NCBI GenBank assembly: GCA_016745315.1 | Contig: CP066886.1 | Location: 4,960,501 to 5,024,500, forward strand | Origin: Arthrospira sp. PCC 9108 | Lineage (GTDB): Bacteria; Cyanobacteriota; Cyanobacteriia; Cyanobacteriales; Microcoleaceae | Reading direction: 5' to 3' | Length of the DNA stretch: 64,000 nt | In this document: one piece after another, positions 45,257 to 54,152 of the stretch | How positions within the stretch are numbered: position 1 is the first letter of the stretch | Layout of the letters: every line of letters begins with the position of its first letter | Translations under genes and position numbers: made by a program | The notes under the pieces: generated by a model | Database searches by the model: none | Told to the model about the DNA's origin: nothing | The model's input: only the letters and a program-made list of their open reading frames with translations

Positions 45257-46393
45257 ATGAAAATCAATCAACTAGAATATTACGATGAAGAATATCAATG
45301 GAGACTTGCACCCATAGATTTATTAGAAAATTGTAACCTACTGGTGGGGGTGTCTGGCGCTGGAAAAACAAGAATATTAAAATCTATCTATAGTTTAAAA
45401 GCCATAGCCAATGGCGCGTCTTTAAATGGCGTTAGCTGGAGTGTTAGTTTCTCCACCAAAGACAATCATCAATATCTGTGGACTGGTAAATTTCAAACCA
45501 AAGAAAATTTAACCCCTATTGATAGTGATTCTGAGAAAGAAGAATCGGTTAGAATTCTTGAAGAAACTCTACAATTAAATGAAAATATCATTGTGGAGAG
45601 AACACCAGAACAGATAATTTTTCAGGGAGTCAAAACCCCTAAGTTATCGCCTTTTGAGAGCGTCATTGAATTATTAAAGGAAGAAGATATTATTATTCCA
45701 ATTAAAGAAGAACTAGACAAAATTATATTTACTGATTCAGAACGTGATTTTGATAAAATATGGAGATTGCCAGTATCTGTCTTTAAAAAGCATGAAAATG
45801 CGTCTTTGTCATTTCTAAAGGAAAGTGATTTACCTATTTTTATTAAATTGGCTATTCTTTATAGAATACTGCCCGAAGAGTTTGCCAAAATCAAAAAAAC
45901 TTTTATCAGTATCTTTAATAATGTCGAAGATATCCAAGTCGAAACTTTAAAAGATGAGGATATTCCTATGGCATTATCCCGATTATTACAAGAGGCTACG
46001 ATTGTTAGTATCAAAGAAAAAGGAGTCGAAAAATGGATTGATAATATTTCATCAGGAATGTTTAAAACGTTGATGTATATAAGTGAATTATATTTGTCTC
46101 CTAATGATGGCGTGATTCTGATTGATGAATTTGAGAATAGTTTAGGAGTTAATTGCATTGATCGGGTCACGGAGTTAATTTTAACGGATAGACAATCTCA
46201 ATTTATTCTGACCAGCCATCACCCTTATATCATTAATAATATCAGTCCTGCATATTGGAAAATAGTCACTCGTAAAGGGGGTTTAGTGACTGTGAAAAGT
46301 GCCAAAGATTTTCATATAACAGAATCGAGACAAAAGGCTTTTATTGATTTAATCAATGTGCTGCAAGATGAACAAGAAGATGAGGAAGATTAA
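45257..46393 (+). CDS. AAA/ABC-type ATPase of a two-gene putative defence module
   Basis: A 378-residue SMC/RecF-like ATPase (AAA_15/AAA_21 type): Walker A LVGVSGAGKT near residue 30, ABC-signature-like ISSGMFKTL near 263, Walker B GVILIDEFEN near 287, and switch His in ILTSHHPYII. There is no long coiled coil, so it is shorter than OLD nucleases and lacks a fused TOPRIM. The stop overlaps the next start as TAATG, showing tight coupling. Composition is clearly more AT-rich than alaS and the pseudouridine synthase on either side, and GCGATCGC sites are absent, both signs of transfer. ATPase plus TOPRIM-like partner recalls PARIS and similar anti-phage pairs. Confidence 0.8.
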   Translation: MKINQLEYYDEEYQWRLAPIDLLENCNLLVGVSGAGKTRILKSIYSLKAIANGASLNGVSWSVSFSTKDNHQYLWTGKFQTKENLTPIDSDSEKEESVRILEETLQLNENIIVERTPEQIIFQGVKTPKLSPFESVIELLKEEDIIIPIKEELDKIIFTDSERDFDKIWRLPVSVFKKHENASLSFLKESDLPIFIKLAILYRILPEEFAKIKKTFISIFNNVEDIQVETLKDEDIPMALSRLLQEATIVSIKEKGVEKWIDNISSGMFKTLMYISELYLSPNDGVILIDEFENSLGVNCIDRVTELILTDRQSQFILTSHHPYIINNISPAYWKIVTRKGGLVTVKSAKDFHITESRQKAFIDLINVLQDEQEDEED

Positions 46394-47076
46394 TGAATAT
46401 TTACTTCTTAGTAGAGGGAAATAGCACGGAAAAAAAAATTTATCCCAAATGGCTGTCATATTTAGTTCCTGAATTAACTAGAGTTAAATATCATGACCAA
46501 GTTCAAAAGAATAATTATTATCTGATAAGTGGAGAAGGCTATCCGGCTATTTTGCATGATGGTCTTGATAACGCTATTGACAAAATTCGGGAAACCAACA
46601 ATTATGATTATTTAGTGATTTGTGTGGATGCTGATGAAGAAACTGTGGATGCAAGATTAAATGATGTTCAAAAAAAGAGCCAAGATCGAAATATAGGCAA
46701 TACTAAAATTAAAATTATTGTGCAAAATCGTTGTATAGAGACTTGGTTATTGGGAAATCGCAAAATTTTTGATTCCCGACAACCTTTAGAATCTCCATTA
46801 TTAGATTATGTGAATTATTATGATGTTTCTCAAGATGATCCGGAAGCTATGGGTAGCTATAATAATAAAAATCATGCTGAGTTTCACGGTGAATATTTAA
46901 AAGAAATTTTCCGAGCCAAAAATATATGCTACACTAAAAGAAACCCTGGGGATGCTAGAGAGAAACATTATTTACAAGAATTGCAAAAAAGGACAGCATT
47001 TAATGGTCAGCATTTAAAAAGTTTTCAAACTTTCTTGAGTTTTTGTGAAATGATTAAAACCCAAATATCTACATAG
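46393..47076 (+). CDS. TOPRIM-like (RloB/DUF4276-type) partner protein
   Basis: A 227-residue protein. The N-terminal MNIYFLVEGNSTEKKIYPKW carries the acidic Glu of TOPRIM-like folds (VEGxTE). The strand LVICVDADEETVD near residue 77 supplies the DxD motif, and RCIETWLLG near 116 is the typical RloB/DUF4276 block. The C-terminal HYLQELQKRTAFNGQHLKSF is also family-like. It is translationally coupled to the ATPase. In characterised pairs the TOPRIM partner is the effector nuclease released on phage sensing; that role is inferred here from family and arrangement only. The last 8 bases overlap the converging pseudouridine synthase gene. Confidence 0.75.
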   Translation: MNIYFLVEGNSTEKKIYPKWLSYLVPELTRVKYHDQVQKNNYYLISGEGYPAILHDGLDNAIDKIRETNNYDYLVICVDADEETVDARLNDVQKKSQDRNIGNTKIKIIVQNRCIETWLLGNRKIFDSRQPLESPLLDYVNYYDVSQDDPEAMGSYNNKNHAEFHGEYLKEIFRAKNICYTKRNPGDAREKHYLQELQKRTAFNGQHLKSFQTFLSFCEMIKTQIST

Positions 47077-47998
47077 GTGGATATTCGGTAGATAATTCCT
47101 GGGGTGGGGTAGCGGTTAGATGGAGATTTGCGCCAGTTTGAGGATGCTGGAAACTGAGAGAATAAGCGTGTAAATAATATCCACAATCTCCGGGAAATGT
47201 GCTATGATGGTTTGAGGTTGGGTCGGTTATGCGTGGCTTTCCGCCAATGGTATAAAGAGGATCTCCCACTAGGGGAAATCCGGCGGCGGCGAGGTGAATG
47301 CGGATTTGATGGGGTCTACCTGTGAGAATGGTTACTTGTACGATCATTTTATCGCTGTCTCGCCGAATTACTTGACAGTTACTTTCGGCGGATAATCCGG
47401 TTTCTGTCGCGCCGTAAATATAGCCGATAATGGGATGGGGAATTTTGCCGATCGCACAATTAATACTAAAATAATCCCTGGGACTACAACCTTCAGCTAA
47501 GGCTAAATAAACCTTAGTAATTTGTCGCTGGCGCATTTGTTTGGTTAAATACGATCGCCCTACGGTAGACCTCGCCAACAACACGAGTCCTGATGTTCCC
47601 CTACCTAAGCGATGAATTGGTATCGGTGTATCCTGGGGATATTTCCTTTGTAATTGTCGCAGTAGGGTATGTTCCAAAAAACCCCCACCAGGTATCACTG
47701 GAAGTCCTGACGGTTTCGCAACTACTAAAATATCTGCATCCTCATAAATTACCTGGAAAGATAAAGGAACATCCGGTTCATTCCAAGGAGGTCGATGATA
47801 GGCGAGTTGCTGTCCGGCTTGAAGTTCTATGTCTGCTGTCGCTGGCTTTCCATCTAACCAAATCTGCTGGTTATTAATGCGATCGCACCATTCATTTCTA
47901 CTGGAATGGGTATATCGCTTGCTATAGTAATCCAAGACAGTTAATCCGGCGCTAAGGCGATCGACTTGTTCGCGATAAATCCAACCTGAATTTAACAA
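47069..47998 (-). CDS. RluA-family pseudouridine synthase
   Basis: Isomerises uridine to pseudouridine in rRNA or tRNA. The 309-residue protein has an S4-like N-terminal part (residues 15-65, with INNQQIWLDGKPA). The catalytic domain contains IPIHRLGRGTSGLVLLA, GRPHQIRIHLAAAGFPLVGDPLY and YLHAYSLSFQHP. The catalytic Asp of the usual HRLDRxTSG motif is Gly here (HRLGRGTSG). I recall the same form in a plant/cyanobacterial subgroup, so it is probably a lineage trait rather than a mutation. The RNA target is unknown. Confidence 0.82.
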   Translation of the reverse strand: MLNSGWIYREQVDRLSAGLTVLDYYSKRYTHSSRNEWCDRINNQQIWLDGKPATADIELQAGQQLAYHRPPWNEPDVPLSFQVIYEDADILVVAKPSGLPVIPGGGFLEHTLLRQLQRKYPQDTPIPIHRLGRGTSGLVLLARSTVGRSYLTKQMRQRQITKVYLALAEGCSPRDYFSINCAIGKIPHPIIGYIYGATETGLSAESNCQVIRRDSDKMIVQVTILTGRPHQIRIHLAAAGFPLVGDPLYTIGGKPRITDPTSNHHSTFPGDCGYYLHAYSLSFQHPQTGANLHLTATPPQELSTEYPPM

Positions 47999-48181
47999 TT
48001 AACTCTCTGATCAAGACATGAGGTTAAATCTATCACAAAATCATCAATTTGTCAACCCATAACCATATACTAGATGATTACCCGATATGGATTCAGGCTG
48101 CTAATTGATGTTACCAGAGGTTAGTATCAACCGCCCACCGTGACCACAAGAATTTTACAGATGAGATAACCTCCGATTAAT

Positions 48182-49129
48182 TTACTGCGGTGGTTTTAGG
48201 AGGGTTTGTACCTGTTCAAGTAATACTGTAGGAATTTGGCAAATACCCCCTTGTTCCAGTACACCCCAAGTCATTTCTAGCCAAGGTTCCCGTTTATGGA
48301 TTACCTCCTCTATTTCCAAAGAACTATGCACCACTGCTAGACATTTTAGATTACCGCGATCGCGACAAAACTCATGCCAAGGAGCAATTTCTTCTGGCTG
48401 TGAACTAATCACTAAATAATGAGTACAGGCTTCTAATAGCGGTACTTTTTCCGGCTGCACTTTACCACCTACATCTACCAAAACTAAAGTTTTTTGACGA
48501 CGTAGATTAAGAATAGCTTGACTATGATGCTCGAAAAATTTATCAGTTATCCCACCCTTATAAGCCAGTTTATAGGCTTCGCGATCGCTTGATTTTGTCA
48601 TCTCCCCCAACTCCAAAATCCAATTACCTTCACCATCCCAGTGAGCCCTCTGTAAATATATGTCAGAATACTGAGTTAATAGGGTGCGGAATAGTGCGTG
48701 GGAGAGGACAGATTTACCGCTGTCAGGTGGTCCTACAATCATCATGGCTGGACACAAACGCGGGGGTAAATTTTCCTGTAAATCGATAGATAAAACCTGT
48801 CCGACCTGAGTTTGTCGGGAGTGGGTGGAAACTACCACCGCACCTAAACGCGGATCGTAGCAAGCCACCCAAGCAGCCGGGTGTAGTTCATGAATTAGAT
48901 AGCCATAAAGCCAGATCGGACCACGCCCTGAGATAACTATACCACCTTTATAGTCAATGTGGGGAGGTAAAGTCTGGTCTCTCAAATCTTCCGGGGAAAT
49001 TAGGCGGTCTTTAGTTACCAATTCAATAGACAGAATCTGATAACTTAACCCTTGTACAGACCGGGATTTACTTAAAGTTAATTTAATCGCTGATTCAGCA
49101 GACTGGGGCATTTTTTTTAACCAACACAT
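48182..49129 (-). CDS. csx3: Csx3 fused to a P-loop NTPase (type III CRISPR accessory)
   Basis: The N-terminal domain (residues about 12-115) matches Csx3: GGIVISGRGPIWLYGYLIHE, HPAAWVACYDPRLGAVVVS and a following HS. Stand-alone Csx3 degrades the cyclic tetra-adenylate messenger made by type III CRISPR complexes. The C-terminal domain has Walker A IVGPPDSGKSVLSHALF and a strand LVLVDVGGK resembling Walker B; this fusion is characteristic of cyanobacterial Csx3. Start: ATG 49129, or ATG 49111 (MPQSAES), since the first six residues are not conserved-looking. It diverges from the TIGR03985-like gene with a gap of only 25 bases. No cas10 or array is in the window. Confidence 0.8.
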   Translation of the reverse strand: MCWLKKMPQSAESAIKLTLSKSRSVQGLSYQILSIELVTKDRLISPEDLRDQTLPPHIDYKGGIVISGRGPIWLYGYLIHELHPAAWVACYDPRLGAVVVSTHSRQTQVGQVLSIDLQENLPPRLCPAMMIVGPPDSGKSVLSHALFRTLLTQYSDIYLQRAHWDGEGNWILELGEMTKSSDREAYKLAYKGGITDKFFEHHSQAILNLRRQKTLVLVDVGGKVQPEKVPLLEACTHYLVISSQPEEIAPWHEFCRDRGNLKCLAVVHSSLEIEEVIHKREPWLEMTWGVLEQGGICQIPTVLLEQVQTLLKPPQ

Positions 49130-49154
49130 TCAGCTACAAATATTGTAGAGTATT

Positions 49155-50645
49155 ATGGCATGGCAATTGAAGAGGGTACTTCTACAACAAATTAGTATGT
49201 TTACTTATCCACCTAGTCCGGCGATTTTGCAATGGTTGAGTCAGGGACAGTTTCCTAGCAGGTTACATAGATCAGTCCGACTGTGGTTAATACTCGATCG
49301 CCTTTACGGAGGACAATTTAATTGGGTTAAATCTCTATCTCAGCCATTTCGTTATAGCCAATTACGCGATCGCCTATTTTCTCTCAGTCATAGCAAAGGC
49401 GAAACTTTATCAGCCCAAGAATTAACCGGAAATTGTTCTGACCCAAAATGTTTATGTCATCAGTCACTTAGTACCATATTAATCCATAGTAACTTACCCC
49501 AAAGTTTGAGTGAATGGGTAACGGAAACATCCCAACGCACAGGCTTATCTGTGGCGGAAATTAAAACTCAGTTAGATTACTGTCCTTTTGCTACAGTTCA
49601 CCGTTCATTACGAGACGATTTAACCCTGTTAGCATCCCAGGGATGGTTAAAGTATAGAACCCGCCAAGGCTATTATTCTTTACCTCCCCAACAGTTACCC
49701 AAGCCACCTATGCAAACTCACCCTAACCGCTACTTTGAACAACTATCTTCGAGTCAAAAATCGCATCTTATCTATATATTAGAATCTGTCGCTTTTGTAC
49801 AGCCAGATATTGACATTGCCATTAATAGTTTATGGGAGGCATTTACCGACTCCCCGACTAACTCATCTGGTTCTTTCCTAGAGCCAAATCGTCGGATTTT
49901 TCTGCATTTTGACTATATTCTGTCCGCAGAAATCCAGGAAAAAGTAGATGATTACCAACAACAAATTGAATCTTTATGGTATAATCATAATGGCGGCGTA
50001 ATTCAATTTAAAACCTGGGTAGCACGGGAAAATAGGGCAGCTTTAGTTACAGTGTATCCTGTGTGTTTACACTATGCTAGACGCGCTAAGTATCTGAGTG
50101 CTTATGGAGTTGATCCTTGGGGTGCAATGACTTGGCATAATTATCGACTCGATCGCATTTTGTCTCCCCAATTGAGGATTTTATCCTGGGATGATCCAGA
50201 AGTTCCTCAAGTTCTCCAGAAACAGCACCAAACTGGTACACTTCCTAATCCGGGATGGATTGAAGAAGAACTAGAGCAAGCCTGGGGGTTTAATTTTTAT
50301 CTACCTAAAGCTCTATTGATTGTGCGCTTTCCTGTAGACTTTGCTAGTAATTATGTGGATGATACTGTGAGACATTCAACTTTCCAAAAAATGCCTTATT
50401 CGGAATTATTTAAATCCGTTGATACCCAGGTTGATAATAGGGAAGAAAGACAACTGATCAAGAATATTTTGCGCCAACGTTCTCCTGATGATGCCTACTA
50501 TCAAGCATGGGTGCGGGTCGGTGATATTAACATAGTTATGCGACTGCGAGACTGGCGACCCAAGGGAGAAATAATTGCACCAGTTGTCCTACGTCAACAA
50601 ATGTTAGAGGAGGTAGAAGCAGAACGTTTGCATTATCTTCAGTAA
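49155..50645 (+). CDS. TIGR03985-like CRISPR-associated protein (putative)
   Basis: A 496-residue protein with an N-terminal helical part (PPSPAILQWLSQG, LHRSVRLWLILDRLYG) and a winged-helix-like region (TVHRSLRDDLTLLASQGWLK). The C-terminal half resembles a WYL/ligand-binding domain (RIFLHFDYILSAEIQEKVDD, AALVTVYPVCLHYARRAKYL). I assign it to the cyanobacterial TIGR03985 CRISPR-associated family from overall pattern and the Csx3 neighbour, without a search. WYL proteins often sense nucleotides and regulate cas genes. ATG 49197 (MFTYPPSP) is an alternative start that would leave more room for the divergent promoter. Confidence 0.6.
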   Translation: MAWQLKRVLLQQISMFTYPPSPAILQWLSQGQFPSRLHRSVRLWLILDRLYGGQFNWVKSLSQPFRYSQLRDRLFSLSHSKGETLSAQELTGNCSDPKCLCHQSLSTILIHSNLPQSLSEWVTETSQRTGLSVAEIKTQLDYCPFATVHRSLRDDLTLLASQGWLKYRTRQGYYSLPPQQLPKPPMQTHPNRYFEQLSSSQKSHLIYILESVAFVQPDIDIAINSLWEAFTDSPTNSSGSFLEPNRRIFLHFDYILSAEIQEKVDDYQQQIESLWYNHNGGVIQFKTWVARENRAALVTVYPVCLHYARRAKYLSAYGVDPWGAMTWHNYRLDRILSPQLRILSWDDPEVPQVLQKQHQTGTLPNPGWIEEELEQAWGFNFYLPKALLIVRFPVDFASNYVDDTVRHSTFQKMPYSELFKSVDTQVDNREERQLIKNILRQRSPDDAYYQAWVRVGDINIVMRLRDWRPKGEIIAPVVLRQQMLEEVEAERLHYLQ

Positions 50646-50711
50646 TTCAGTAATTAACAGGCTGATTAAATGTGCCATACATTATCAAATTTACCTATCT
50701 AATATCAGGCT

Positions 50712-51263
50712 ATGGTCTCAATTTCTAGCTATTCTAAACAAGAGTTAATCATCCATAAACTGCGCCATCATATTCACAGTGCAGCGGCTGAGTTTGCGAT
50801 TTCTCCCGAAATTGCGGGAGGGATTATTTTAGATGAATTACAACGGCGAGGTTTTAAAGATGATATCGAGGAAATTATTGCCAGAATTTTACCTCGGTTA
50901 GTTTATTGGGCTAACTGGTCTATTGGGGTGGCTCAATTTAAACCCAAAACGGCGGAATTAGTCTATAGTGAATTATTAGAGGATTATCCGAGACCCGCAG
51001 CCCTTGTGCGATCGCTTCTTGATGATGCTGTATCCTGTCGTTTAGTCGCCGCCTATTGTCGTTATATTATCAACCTTTGGAAGCCAGTATATCCCCAGGC
51101 TGAAAATACTAATATTGACCAAAATGGCGCTCGTTTGTTAGGAACCCTGTACTCCTTAGAAGCTACAGGAACTTGGGGAGTCAATGATAACCCGATATTT
51201 AATGACCGAGGAGAAGGTATAGTTTCTAGTATGCCCAAAATTAGGCAATTAATTCAGGATTAA
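50712..51263 (+). CDS. Lysozyme-like small protein without signal peptide
   Basis: A 183-residue helical protein. AEFAISPEIAGGIILDELQR (about 30-50) followed by WSIGVAQFKPKTAELVY (about 74-90) and a late LLGTLYSLEATGTWG follow the order of lysozyme/soluble transglycosylase-like folds: catalytic Glu after ILDE, then an SIGVAQ block, then a Gly-rich end. There is no signal peptide or membrane helix, so it would stay in the cytosol. It lies 66 bases downstream of the TIGR03985-like gene and 85 upstream of the helicase, on the same strand. The fold call is by eye; function unknown. Confidence 0.5.
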   Translation: MVSISSYSKQELIIHKLRHHIHSAAAEFAISPEIAGGIILDELQRRGFKDDIEEIIARILPRLVYWANWSIGVAQFKPKTAELVYSELLEDYPRPAALVRSLLDDAVSCRLVAAYCRYIINLWKPVYPQAENTNIDQNGARLLGTLYSLEATGTWGVNDNPIFNDRGEGIVSSMPKIRQLIQD

Positions 51264-51348
51264 AAACCTCGATTAATTAGTTAGTTTGGCGGGAAAATTT
51301 AGCCAATCACTTGCTAAAAATCCCAAAATCTGCTAAACTGAAAATCAA

Positions 51349-53778
51349 ATGATATACTGGGCGCGGTTTGTGACTAAAGATACCGAAGACCAATTAAACC
51401 CGTCCCCTGATAGCCGGGGAGACCTGTGGGACTCAAGCCATACCCCCGACTCGGAGATAGCAGAAACCAGTAGGCGAGAAAGACAAAAAGCCCTTGATAG
51501 CATAGAGTCTAGCCTACGTCCCGGACAAGATGCGATGGGTAAATGGAAGGGGGGACGGTTGGCGGTTTCTGCAGTTCCTGGTGCGGGAAAATCGACGGGA
51601 ATGGCTGCTGCGGCAGCTTTAGCGATCGCTCGTCATCAACTCAACCCCCAACGCCAATTAATCGTTGTCACCTTCACCCGTGCCGCCGCCAGTAATATCC
51701 GCGCCAAAATTCGCCAACACCTCAACAATCTCTCCATTTCCCCGGTCGGCTTCGTGGTGAATACCCTGCACGGACTAGCGCTATACATTGCGACCAATCA
51801 CCCGGCATTGTCAGGCTTAGACCTAGAAAATGCCACCCTAGTCGTCCCCACCTCCAGCCACCGCCTAATCCGCGCCTGTGTTGAACAGTGGATTACCCAT
51901 AATCCCCGCCTGTACGAAACCCTAATCGAGGGATGTCAATTTGACTCAGAAGAAACCGAAAGATGGCGGCGGCGATCGGTTTTGCGTACTGAAGTTTTAC
52001 CAGAGTTAGCCTTGAAAGTTATTCATGAAGCGAAAAGTTCTGGCTTAACTCCTGACCAGTTGCGAAGGTTAGGGGAAAAAATCCCGGACGATTACCAAAT
52101 TATGAATATAGCGGCTGGCTTATATGATAACTATCAAGAACTGTTACAAAAGCAGCAATTAATTGATTATGACGAAATGATTTTAGGGGCTTTGCGGGTC
52201 TTGGAAAATCCCCAGATCCGTCAAAGTTGGCAACAGCGAGTATTTGCGGTATTTGAAGACGAAGCCCAAGACTCTACCCCTCTGCAAAATCAACTCATAG
52301 AAATTTTAGCCCAAGATAGTGGTAATAATTCCGATTTGGCTAACTTAAACTTAGTGCGAGTGGGAGACTCAAATCAAGCGATTAACTCAACATTTACCCC
52401 CGCCGACCCGGTTTATTTTCGCCAATTTTGTGAAAACTGCGAAGCCTTGGGAAGGTTAGCGACTATGGATAGGGCGGGACGTAGTAATCAGATTATTATT
52501 AAGGCTGCTAACTTTGTATTAAAGTGGGTAAATGATAAATTTTCTGAGTTTCCAGAACTGCCGTTTAGGGCACAGGATATTCGCCCAGTTGACCCGGATG
52601 ATCCCCAAAAAAATGCTAACCCTGAACCCCACGGACAAGGAGTAGAAATATATCAGCCTGAAAGCATTTATGATACTGTTAACCTCATTTTTAAACGAAT
52701 TTTCTCCATTTTTCAGCAGCACCCAGAGGGAAGTTTTGCAATTTTAGTCCGAGAAAATCGCCAAGGGGAATTTATCGCTAAGGCGCTACGCCAACCTCAA
52801 GAATATGAGGTAGAGGTGAACTTGAGTGATTATCCGATTACGATATTTGACGCTTATGAAAGCGCTCGTCAGTCTCATATTCCTAGGGAAATGTTGCAGT
52901 TGCTGCAATTCATACACCGCCCCCATTCTCCTAATTATTTGAAGGCTGCTCTGAAAGTATTAAGCGATCGCCATCGTATTCCCAACCAAGATTTTAACAT
53001 CCTAGCAGCACAGCCGGAACAATTTTTATATCCGGGCCCCCTCTCACCTCCTCAATCAGAAAATGTCAGCCGCTGTCGTCAACTCTGCTGTAGCCTAATT
53101 AAAGCCCGTTTTGAACTTCCCGTTTATGAATTAATTTCATTTCTCGCCCTCGCCTTACAATACGAAAAAAGCGAACTCGCCAGCGCCGATAAACTCGCCA
53201 CTAGAATTTCTCAGCATACCGCCGGAAATCAAACCTTATCGGCGATGTTAACCACTTTAGATGAAATCGTTAGTTCCGAAAAATTTGACACTATAGAAAC
53301 AGACGAAGAAAATTCGGATGATAGTATTTTTACCCGTCCCGGTCAGGTGACAATTATCACCATGCACAAAGCCAAAGGACTAGACTGGGATTATGTATTT
53401 CTGCCATTTTTACATGAAAAAAACATCCCCGGAAACCTGCGAGTTAATCCCCAAAAACGATTTTTAGGAGATTTTACCCTGCCGGAAGTCGCCCGCGCCC
53501 AAATTCGCGCTTACCTTCATAATTACCAGCAATTACCCGATATAACTACCGCCTGGGAACAGGCGAAATATCTAAAAAATGCTGAGGAATATCGCTTACT
53601 TTATGTAGCCATGACTAGAGCTAAACGGCTGTTATGGATGTCCGCAGCCCAACTGGCTCCCTATTCTTGGCGCAAACCAGAAAATCAGCAAAAACAAGCA
53701 CCATGTCCGGTTGTAACTGCCTTAAAAACAGAATTTCCCCATAATTTCATATCCAGGAGCTACAATGAAGATAATTAA
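51349..53778 (+). CDS. UvrD/Rep-type superfamily 1 helicase
   Basis: An 809-residue SF1A helicase: motif I AVPGAGKSTG near residue 75, motif Ia LIVVTFTRAAASNIR, motif II as VFAVFEDEAQDSTP (DEAQ), motif III VRVGDSNQAI, motif V VTIITMHKAKGLDWDYVFLP and motif VI LLYVAMTRAKRLL. The N-terminus adds about 60 charged residues. There is no C-terminal RecB-like nuclease motif. It ends the plus-strand set that begins with the TIGR03985-like gene. Such helicases serve in repair or in defence modules; the neighbourhood favours the latter but does not prove it. Confidence 0.88.
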   Translation: MIYWARFVTKDTEDQLNPSPDSRGDLWDSSHTPDSEIAETSRRERQKALDSIESSLRPGQDAMGKWKGGRLAVSAVPGAGKSTGMAAAAALAIARHQLNPQRQLIVVTFTRAAASNIRAKIRQHLNNLSISPVGFVVNTLHGLALYIATNHPALSGLDLENATLVVPTSSHRLIRACVEQWITHNPRLYETLIEGCQFDSEETERWRRRSVLRTEVLPELALKVIHEAKSSGLTPDQLRRLGEKIPDDYQIMNIAAGLYDNYQELLQKQQLIDYDEMILGALRVLENPQIRQSWQQRVFAVFEDEAQDSTPLQNQLIEILAQDSGNNSDLANLNLVRVGDSNQAINSTFTPADPVYFRQFCENCEALGRLATMDRAGRSNQIIIKAANFVLKWVNDKFSEFPELPFRAQDIRPVDPDDPQKNANPEPHGQGVEIYQPESIYDTVNLIFKRIFSIFQQHPEGSFAILVRENRQGEFIAKALRQPQEYEVEVNLSDYPITIFDAYESARQSHIPREMLQLLQFIHRPHSPNYLKAALKVLSDRHRIPNQDFNILAAQPEQFLYPGPLSPPQSENVSRCRQLCCSLIKARFELPVYELISFLALALQYEKSELASADKLATRISQHTAGNQTLSAMLTTLDEIVSSEKFDTIETDEENSDDSIFTRPGQVTIITMHKAKGLDWDYVFLPFLHEKNIPGNLRVNPQKRFLGDFTLPEVARAQIRAYLHNYQQLPDITTAWEQAKYLKNAEEYRLLYVAMTRAKRLLWMSAAQLAPYSWRKPENQQKQAPCPVVTALKTEFPHNFISRSYNEDN

Positions 53779-53837
53779 TTAGGTATCCCCGTGTAATTCA
53801 TCAACTTTAAAGAGTCAACTCTCAACTATTTCCCATT

Positions 53838-54134
53838 ATGTTGAAGTTTAACCTACCTTTACTGTCACTTTTCTTTTCCGTCGCTACCTGGCTGAATGGT
53901 TGTACTCAGGAGCCACCTTTTGAATGCACAGATGCGATCGCTTGTGTTACCATTAACCGAGGAGAACCTATCAAAATAGGGGTTCTGCAAACTCTGAGTG
54001 GGGGAACTGCTCCAGGTGGTATTGATCAAGTCCGTACCATTCAACTGGTGGTAGAACAACGGGGAGATATATTAAATCGTCCCATTCTTCTCAAGGTTAA
54101 AGCAGAATTTATCATTGAAATTCCAGTCAATTAA
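53838..54134 (+). pseudogene. Truncated substrate-binding lipoprotein of an amino-acid/urea-type ABC transporter
   Basis: A lipoprotein signal (residues 1-22, hydrophobic LLSLFFSVATW, lipobox LNGC) leads to the start of a periplasmic-binding protein type 1 domain: EPIKIGVLQTLSGGTAPGGI and IQLVVEQRGDILNRPILLKV. This is the opening of Leu/Ile/Val- or urea-type binding proteins, normally about 400 residues. After about residue 88 the sequence degenerates into IIEIPVN and a stop, and a 78-bp repeat array begins within 20 bases. The rest of the gene is absent, so the array or its founding insertion replaced it. Confidence 0.75.
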
Positions 54135-54152
54135 TAATTAATAATTAATAAT

